Shown piece by piece: positions 56,976 to 64,000 of a DNA stretch of 64,000 bases. Origin of the DNA: Buxus sempervirens (taxonomy: Eukaryota; Streptophyta; Magnoliopsida; Buxales; Buxaceae); contig OX387194.1 of assembly GCA_947561395.2 (NCBI GenBank), positions 25,077,536 to 25,141,535 of the forward strand, read 5' to 3'. Position numbers and translations under genes: made by a program. Each line of letters opens with the position of its first letter. Position 1 is the first letter of the stretch. Under the pieces are notes generated by a model, which worked only from the letters and a program-made list of their open reading frames with translations, was not told the origin of the DNA and did no database searches.

Positions 56976-57072
56976 TCTATAAGCTATTATTTTGATCTCT
57001 TGGAGAATGTGTCCAAAGAATTCCATGTTTTCCTTTTAAAATATGGATTGGGAATGAAATAGACGAAGTTAC

Positions 57073-59965
57073 TGTAATGCTCCGAATCTAGGTCTAATTG
57101 TTTTATTCCAAACCTGTATCCGGAAACGCTATTTCAAAAGCCTAAAATAAAACTAAACTAGACTTAAATCAAATCAAAGTATCAGAGAGCGAATTTTAAA
57201 CTAAATCTTAATTAAAGTGTGGAGAGAATAAGAATATCCAATCTAATAACATCATTCTTAAAATTGAAAGTCTTGTAATAAAGGTCATCTACAAGTTTAC
57301 AATCTCAACTAATAAAACAAATTCATAATTCTATCTTGAAATCAAAATCTAAATCCTACGTAATAAAGTAGTCTTCTCCTTGTCACCCAAATGAATCAAC
57401 CAAGCGGCTCTAACCTAGCTGATACATCATCACCAATGAGATCTGAAAACAAAACCAATAAAAATGATGTGACATATAAAATCTCAGCAAGTAGCCATGC
57501 AAGAAAAACAATATATTTATATTTAAAAGAAAGCATGTTCTGCGAGTAACACAAGGTTCTAAAACTGAGAATACAAAACTAAAAGAGATTTATAGTAACA
57601 CAACCATATCACGATTACAATCCATAAGCCATTATAAAATTTGAGTAAAGGTATCACCACGTGTCAAAATACGCCATCATCCATTTCATGCCAGGAACAC
57701 ACAGGTGAGTAACCAATAATTTGCACAAATACCACATAAAATCTTATTACCAACACACTCGTCCAACCGAGTACACGGATTGAGGAAGTATAACCAAATT
57801 GCCAATATGTAGTGCCCTGGAACCAGCAACTGGTATCTGAAATGAGACCCTATTAACATGAAGACCCCCCCCCCCCCCCCCCCCCCAATGCAAACTAACT
57901 TGCAAAAAAAGCACGAGCGCAAATTTGAAGTAATCAACCCAAAGGAAATGCCCATCTACTATCTAGCTTAGCCTATGGATCCATATACAGTTATGCCCGC
58001 TAGACACAACTCACACATATAACAACTTAACTTGTTTACAATTTATTTATCGTTCCATATGCATATTTCCATAACCCATGATCTCAATTAAAATAATTCA
58101 AAATCAATTATCATATCTCATTCTCAAGTGATATTCATGTCTCAATCTCATTAACCCGAAATTAAACCCTTTAGAGAAAACACATTCAAAACCACGAATA
58201 AATCTTCAAACCAGATTTCGTAAATATTAACACACACGAATCATAATCATTAAAGGTTTAGACCAGTTATAGTTCACATTCATAAGCAATAATAAGTTTC
58301 CTAGACCTTGACTTAAACTTTTCAAATTAAACTATCTATTAAGATCCAAATTTCTATAGTTATAACCTAAGGTGTTAAATCTTATAATTCCTGTTATTTT
58401 TCACTTCCAGCAATTTCCACAGATCCATATTGAAGTTCAAGAGTTGATTCTACTCCCCAATTTTATGTCTAACAAAGTCTAATCCACTATTTCCACAACC
58501 TTGTTTTTTTAAACACCTATTTACATTCATCATTCCAAATTATTAGTCTAAATTCCAATTTTAATTCTGCCTGTTCCTACGCCTCAAATTAACCCATATA
58601 CAAGTGTTACAATAATTAAATTACTGTAAAAATTATTTAGTATTAATTTAGACCTAAAATCCCAAAATTATTAAATGTGGCTTAGGTTGCTTGACATGGT
58701 TGCTCAAGCGACCTGTTGAGCGCCCATACAATTCTGGCAGATTTCTAGATTTTCCAATTTCTTGATATTTGTATTATTTCATTGATTTAAATTGTTCTAA
58801 ATTTATTTCTTATTAACCTAAATCACAATCACAACCCTCTGAACCTATTTGTATCAATTTTTTTGCAAGTTTATGGTCATCTACAAAGATCAAACCTATA
58901 TTCATTAACACTTTCATAATTTTCTTTCAAAAACATGGAAACCTATCAAGGAAAAATAAACGTATCCATGAAACATTTTCGTCTAATTAAATCAATCAAA
59001 AACCAATCAAAAACACAGAAAACATGCAGTTCCTCCAGTTTTCAAGTGATTGCTATTTGCCTTAACACGCAAGAATCCATCTTCTATTGAATCCAGAATT
59101 GATTCCAAATTTTTGTTGTTTATTGCACCATCCTAGGGTTTTCCAAACAGGATCTCCACCATTCAGACTGTAGCCCTATTAGTCATGAACAAAACCTCCA
59201 AATTTGAGGTCATTCCAACGGGTGAATCTCTTCCGATCTAACTTTAATGGGTGCTAGTCGGAGGTTTCTGCAACAGCTCCTTTCTCTTGTAATCTTTTTA
59301 TTTTCTCTTTCTCTCTCTCTATACTTCCCAAACGTGTGAGCTCCCTTTTTCTCATCTTTTTTCCTCTATGTAATTTGATTAGAAGAAACCCTAATCCTTA
59401 TCTAATGTCTTACTTAAATAGACTAACCTAGCTAATAGGAGTCTAATTAGGATTTGGAGACCTTCTAAATAATTTCATCTCTCTCTCTTCCTTCTAATTC
59501 TTTTTTTAATACCTTACCTATTAAATCCGTTACTAAATAAACTCATACTTTTAATAAATTTTCGTCCATATTTTTATACCTATTTCCAAATATTACCCAA
59601 ACACCCTGTTAAGTCACTTTTTCTCCAAATTAAGGCCACTAATTAATTATAATTATCAAATTGCCATTTTTCCTTCTTTTATACTATAATTACTACCATT
59701 TAACTTCTAACCTAACCCAATCAAATTTAATCTTCTATTTTCCAATTCTTTTAATTATCTAATGATTTAATTTATTAATTTACCATTTTTGGAATTTACT
59801 GAAATACCCTTTTATCCTCCTAGATTGATTTCCTTTCAAAATTATCTTTTATTTTAAAATTATTATTTATTTTAAATTATTAATCCTCTAAATTTCCACT
59901 TTATTCATACCCCTATTTTCTTTTATTTATTTATGCCTTAATTATTATCCAAAAACCCCACCCCC
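57073..59965 (-). mobile_element. Family-B LTR, reverse strand
   Basis: Starts TGTAATGCTCCGAATC (complement of the 3' end) at 57073, preceded by GTTAC. Contains the CTCAAGCGACC word zone (58683-58735) and leader-like CT-rich DNA (59285-59340). The other end is near the CCAAAAACCCC/C-run at 59950-59965; no matching duplication is read, so that boundary is uncertain. Confidence 0.65.
57867..57888. repeat. C22-23 homopolymer
   Basis: About 22 consecutive C; the exact length is uncertain, as for any such run. Confidence 0.9.
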
Positions 59966-60179
59966 CCAAAAATAATGTAGCCACATTCTTGATTCAATAC
60001 ACTGGTCGAGGTTTGCCTAAACCCCCTTCCGCTGTTGGAGTGCCACTAAGGCTAATTAGTCTTAGTGGGTTTCAACCAAAGAAAAAAAAAAGGATTGGGA
60101 CCCTTATCCTATCAAAGATATGTCAGTTCACAAGTCCTGTGATGTCACACATCACATTGGATTTGTATTGTAATATTGA
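59966..60179. other. Junction DNA between two family-B LTR pieces
   Basis: Short anonymous segment; nothing recognised. Confidence 0.3.
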
Positions 60180-60803
60180 AACTTATGATTTGGGAAACTA
60201 TTAACCTATTGGATTTACACTTGAATCTCATTATTGCTGTTGGTTTTTCTTGGTTTGCTGTTATGGTTTTATTACTCATGAACATGCTATTATTTTGCAA
60301 ATATGCTATAAAATGTTTTATTTAATTCATGGTATTATTTGCTAAGATACTATATCTCACTATATGCTTTCGAATGTTTTGTTTTCAGATATTCCAAGAG
60401 AGGATGGTCATCTTGGGGTAGAGACATCAGGTGATACCGAGGATCACACAGAGGATTACGTAGAGGACGACTACTTTTGCTTGAGGTGGGATAGGTTATT
60501 CATATTATTAGAGGACTTATAGGGTTTTACAGATGTTTATGGTTATTAATTGAGTTGAAAGAGTTTTGAGAGTTGTAGTTGAACCTTGTTCCAGACTATG
60601 ATTAGTGAGTTTTATTTTGTTAATGTGGATGTCATGAATCTTATTTTAAGTGAAAGGTATTATTGATTAAAGTTTTAAATTCTTCCGCACTCTGATACTA
60701 TAAATTGTTTAAAATCTAGAATTAGTTTGCTTTGGGCCCAAGAATAGTACTTTGGATTAGGATTTATATTTTTAGTGAACAAATCCAGATCCGGGGCGCT
60801 ACA
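60180..60803 (+). mobile_element. Family-B LTR 3'-end fragment
   Basis: Ends CCGGGGCGCTACA at 60803. The phrase TGCTAAGATACTATATCTCAC...TTGTTTTCAGATATTCC (60338-60400) parallels CTTGCTGAGATATTCGTATC...GAGATCTC at 43230-43275 and the same region of the 1753-5015 LTR. Confidence 0.65.
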
Positions 60804-61822
60804 GTTTTTAATCTGATTAGACTATTCATGAAAATTTTTATTTTTGCTTAATGATTGTGTTCGGTTATTATGGATGTTGACTGTTATTTTATGTGAGGAA
60901 GAAGCTTGTTTGACATTTTTGTATGTTCATGAATTAACCCAAAATCTGTCGATTTGGTTGCATTGAATACAAACTCATTTCCATCTATTGTTTTTAATGG
61001 ATTAAAAAATCTGGTCACCAAGGGAAAGCTAAAAAGGAGAGAAAATAAAAGAAGAAAGATATATATCTTGCAGAATAATTAATGGTTGAATATGTTGTAT
61101 TAATTGTTTACAATTAAAGATAGTGAGTCATGCAACTTATCTTTTATATTTTGTGGTCCAAACCAAATTCACCTTCATAAGAAATAGCTTCTAAACCAGA
61201 ACTTAAAGAGTGATAGATAGGTTGCCATTTACAGTTTACGTTCACCTCGTATTAAACCCAATGTGAACGGCAATAATTTTCTTCTTTTGGGTTTAACAAC
61301 CATGTAAAAAGGGTAAGCTGGTGAGTTAAAGTTGTGTAGGTGCCTTTGTGGACCATGTCCATGTGTCTAATATTGTTTCACAATGTCAAACTATCAATGA
61401 CATGTCTTAAAATCCCAAATCTAAGTAGGAGTGGTACAATCGAAGTTGGCTTAAACTACTTCACCTTAGTCGTTCTTATGTCGTTATTGAACAGGAGAAA
61501 GGTTGGAGTCGATAAAGCGTGATAGGTAAGCAATGGCTAGAGTGAGAGATGAGAGACATTCAAGTGATCTTCATGTATGCCAAGCCAGAGAACTTCTTAA
61601 ATAGTTGAAGAATAATGTAGAGGATGAGTGAAAATGTGATGGATTGGGAAACACCAAGATATACTTTGAGAAATTTCAGTAGAAATAGAAGACTTAAAGC
61701 AATAGCCAAAAGTCTCACTCAAAGCAACCAGAGGAGGATCCCTCAAATGGAAGAGGGTTTTTGTATTTATAGAAGGGATGTACTCACAGGGACATTAACA
61801 AGGCAAGCGCAAAAGACAACTT
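60804..61822. other. Unassigned DNA
   Basis: No gene recognised. Forward frames 61340-61522 and 61624-61839 have no family signature; the part near 61800 may be degraded gypsy sequence upstream of the RT fragment. Confidence 0.35.
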
Positions 61823-62067
61823 ACCATTGCCACAACTAGTGGACAGTACCGTGACGCATTCAATGTCCTCATTTATGGATGGATTTTATGGTTATAACAA
61901 GATAAGGATGGTATCTGAAGATATGACGAAGACATTCTTTATCACACACCGAGGCACCTACTGCTATCAGGTGATGCCGTTCGAATTAAAGAATGTGGGT
62001 GCAACCTATCAACAGGAAATGACATTGTCATTCCACAATATGATGCACAGAGATATGGAAGCATACG
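61823..62067 (+). pseudogene. Ty3/gypsy reverse-transcriptase fragment
   Basis: The frame reads LVDSTVTHSMSSFMDGFYGY, NKIRMVSEDM, TFFITHRGTYCYQVMPFELK, NVGATYQQEM and MHRDMEAYV. These are the central RT blocks of Ty3/gypsy (family: LVD.T.GH...SFMD.FSGYNQI, TSFITP.GTYCY.VMPFGLKNAGATYQ). The catalytic YVDD is cut after YV by the LTR terminus at 62068. No stop is seen within the fragment, but N-terminal RT and everything downstream are missing. It is an old chromosomal element copy. Confidence 0.88.
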
Positions 62068-62672
62068 TGTAACACCCTGGTTCTAGATCAATTGTCCAAC
62101 CCCGAAGAGTTATTGTATGTGCGCCAAAGCAATAAGAATCAAGAATAATTTAAAACTTTTATTCATATCTTTATCATAGTTATTATGCGGAACATAAAAT
62201 AATAGTCATTAACAATTAATCTTAACATTTACAATTTGCTTTTGAACTCATAACTGGTTCACAACTATTGGCAACTCCTTTTACATACAATCGCCATGCT
62301 TGTCGATCTCACCAAGAGTATATGAAAAATAGTGAAAACCAAAGTAAGATATAAATCTCAACAAGTAGAAAGATGCATGAAATAAAAACAGTCTAATTTC
62401 TTTACAAAAATAAAGTCATGAGGTATAACGATTAAACCAAATCACGATAATAGTATTCAAAGCATTCATCAAACCAAACCACACATATGTAACATGACAT
62501 GACTCATGAACTGAAACCACTTAATAAGCTACTCATGTGCCCAAGTTCGCCACCTCACGAGCTTACATGATAATGGAGTTGAGATACACGGACTTCCACT
62601 CCTCCAACTACGATCAATGCGGATCACCCCCGAGATACATGGTGGGTTGGGGCGTACAATCCAATCAACTGT
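62068..62672 (-). mobile_element. Family-B LTR fragment inserted into the gypsy RT
   Basis: Starts TGTAACACCCTGG (complement of the 3' end) immediately after CATACG of the RT. It includes AAGTAAGATATAAATCTCAAC, the complement of the shared 3' region. It is cut at 62673 by another LTR in opposite sense. Confidence 0.7.
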
Positions 62673-64000
62673 GTAAGACCCTGATTTTTGGTGAGTTTTA
62701 TTTTTTTTTGTTTTGTTGTTTTTGTTTTATTATTATTATTATTATTAAAATATAGCTTGGGAGCTTGTTAACCTAAGTGGCCGGAACATGTAGGGTTTCC
62801 AGTGGGCGAGCGCGCATAGGATCAAGGAAATTGGAAAGTTATCAAGCGGCGTATGTCTCGCGAGGTAAGGATACCAAAAAGGGAAAGTAGGGTTTTGGGT
62901 TTGTATGAATACTCGTATCTTACTTACGGAAATAATTTTCGTTAGTCTCGTTATCTGGAGAGAGCTGGGCGATTTGGCGATTGCGGCTGTAATGGCGATT
63001 AGGGTTATTCCCGTGAAGAACAAGAATCGGAAGGACTAGTAGGAGTTTATTGGAGTCAGATTTCTGCGGGTTATCTCTCTCGCGAGCAGAGGAATCGTTC
63101 GGCCACCATTCCATCTTCGCGCGCAGCCGGAATCGTGCTCGGCCGATTGTGGAAGAAGCTGTTGTTCTGGGATTAAGCGCATACTGGTGAGTAGCACTGA
63201 TTTAAAACCGAGGTTTTAGTTTATTCGTGATATATTTTGAAATGCATGGTCGTATTGTGAGTTCTGGGTTTTCTCTGGAATACCGCGAGTTACGAACGAA
63301 GATTGAAAATCAATGTGAAATTAAAGATGTTTAGATTAAAACCAAAATGGGTTGGGAAGTCTTCTGGGAGCATTAGGAGTGTAATGGAGCAATAACATAC
63401 CTAAACAAACCAGCCAGAGTTGGAGATCTCGAAATAACAGAGACTCGAAATTCGCAGTGGGTATCCGCCCACTTGGCGCCCACTTGCGCCCACTTCGGGA
63501 AGTAGGCGCCTAAGAAATTTGATCTGGCGCCGAGCTCGCGCCTACCTGGCGCCGAGCTCGCGCCTACCTGGCGCTCAACTCGCGCCTACTTAAAACTGAT
63601 GTGCTTTTCTCGCGCCTATCTCGCGCTCTTCTCGCGCCTTTCTCCCGCTCAACTCGCGCTCACTTAGCGTCGAGTGAGCGCATAGTCCATTTTCGCCTAT
63701 TTTCTATCCGCCGACTGGCGCCCACTTGCGCCCACTTCAGGAAGTGAGCGCATAACCAATTATCCTTGCCGAATTTGATTTCCGACTGAACCAAGGGGGA
63801 TTTTGATGTCTTGGGGTTTATATCACTTCACCAATCACTTGTTGGTAACCTTGGAACCTGCGTTTCTTATTTAATTCCTAGGAGAATTCTAGTGGCAAAT
63901 TCTTAAAGGTTTCTAAGGATGATTGTAAGTTATTTTATACATGTTGTGCTAGATACCAAAACTCTAAGAGTTCTTAGTCGTTTTCTCCTCGAATTTATAC
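62673..64000 (+). mobile_element. Family-B LTR, continues past the window
   Basis: Starts TGTAAGACCCTGATTTTTGG. It has a CGCGAG-rich leader (62800-63180) and a strongly amplified word zone GGCGCC/CGCGCCTAC (63465-63755). The right end is outside the window, so its target duplication cannot be checked. Confidence 0.7.
63465..63755. repeat. GGCGCC / CGCGCCTACCT word array
   Basis: About 20 occurrences of GGCGCC, GCGCCCACTT or CGCGCCTAYCT words in 290 bp, several in near-perfect tandem (63520-63590). It is the GC-rich counterpart of the zone at 3195-3426. Confidence 0.8.

Overview
This is nuclear DNA from a flowering plant, probably a eudicot with a large, repeat-rich genome. The evidence is the AT-rich composition, plant-type introns, exon fragments of plant housekeeping genes, and dense nested LTR retrotransposon remnants, with LINE, SINE, Helitron, CACTA-like and MULE-like pieces. 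I see no complete, intact host gene in the 64 kb and no tRNA, rRNA or CRISPR. Almost everything assignable is a transposable element, a tandem array, or a broken or captured gene fragment. I cannot name the species.

Layout. 1-7,993: anonymous DNA split by a 3.26 kb solo LTR (1,753-5,015), then a reverse-strand retroelement ORF broken by one stop (5,998-7,116). 7,994-10,399: a reverse-strand solo LTR with a perfect 5-bp target duplication. 10,943-12,266: two tandem arrays, a 72-bp unit organised as 143-bp dimers and a 22-bp unit. 12,876-21,032: a cluster of spliced exon fragments from unrelated genes. Five are on the reverse strand: tryptophan synthase alpha, a UBP-type deubiquitinase, proteasome ATPase RPT1, a CAX exchanger, and a seven-exon Ulp1/C48 protease-like gene. 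One exon is on the forward strand. A copia fragment, a LINE fragment and a SINE lie between them. 21,033-26,000: unassigned AT-rich DNA with short duplications. 26,015-33,141: a MULE-like element with ~280-bp inverted ends; inside it is an LTR (26,969-32,653), inside that another LTR (28,165-30,943), and inside that an 80-bp foldback. 33,850-45,450: overlapping LTR fragments, including a 3.8 kb solo LTR (39,643-43,458) inserted in the middle of a palindrome. 45,451-51,130: mostly unassigned, with a CACTA-like end (47,928) and a Helitron-like end. 51,131-54,560: another reverse-strand LTR. 54,781-57,000: two small Helitrons. 57,073-64,000: more LTRs and a Ty3/gypsy reverse-transcriptase fragment interrupted by them.

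Two results stand out. First, the long-LTR copies carry small arrays of perfect or near-perfect palindromes just upstream of the LTR TATA box. The palindrome sequence differs between copies, but in three copies the same motif recurs in a second zone downstream. This looks like a fast-evolving, locally homogenised U3 module. Second, the 12.9-21.0 kb cluster has the structure of transposon-mediated gene capture: multi-exon pieces with splice sites and introns kept, shared orientation, truncation inside introns. It includes a C48 protease-like gene with all three catalytic motifs and one clear internal stop.
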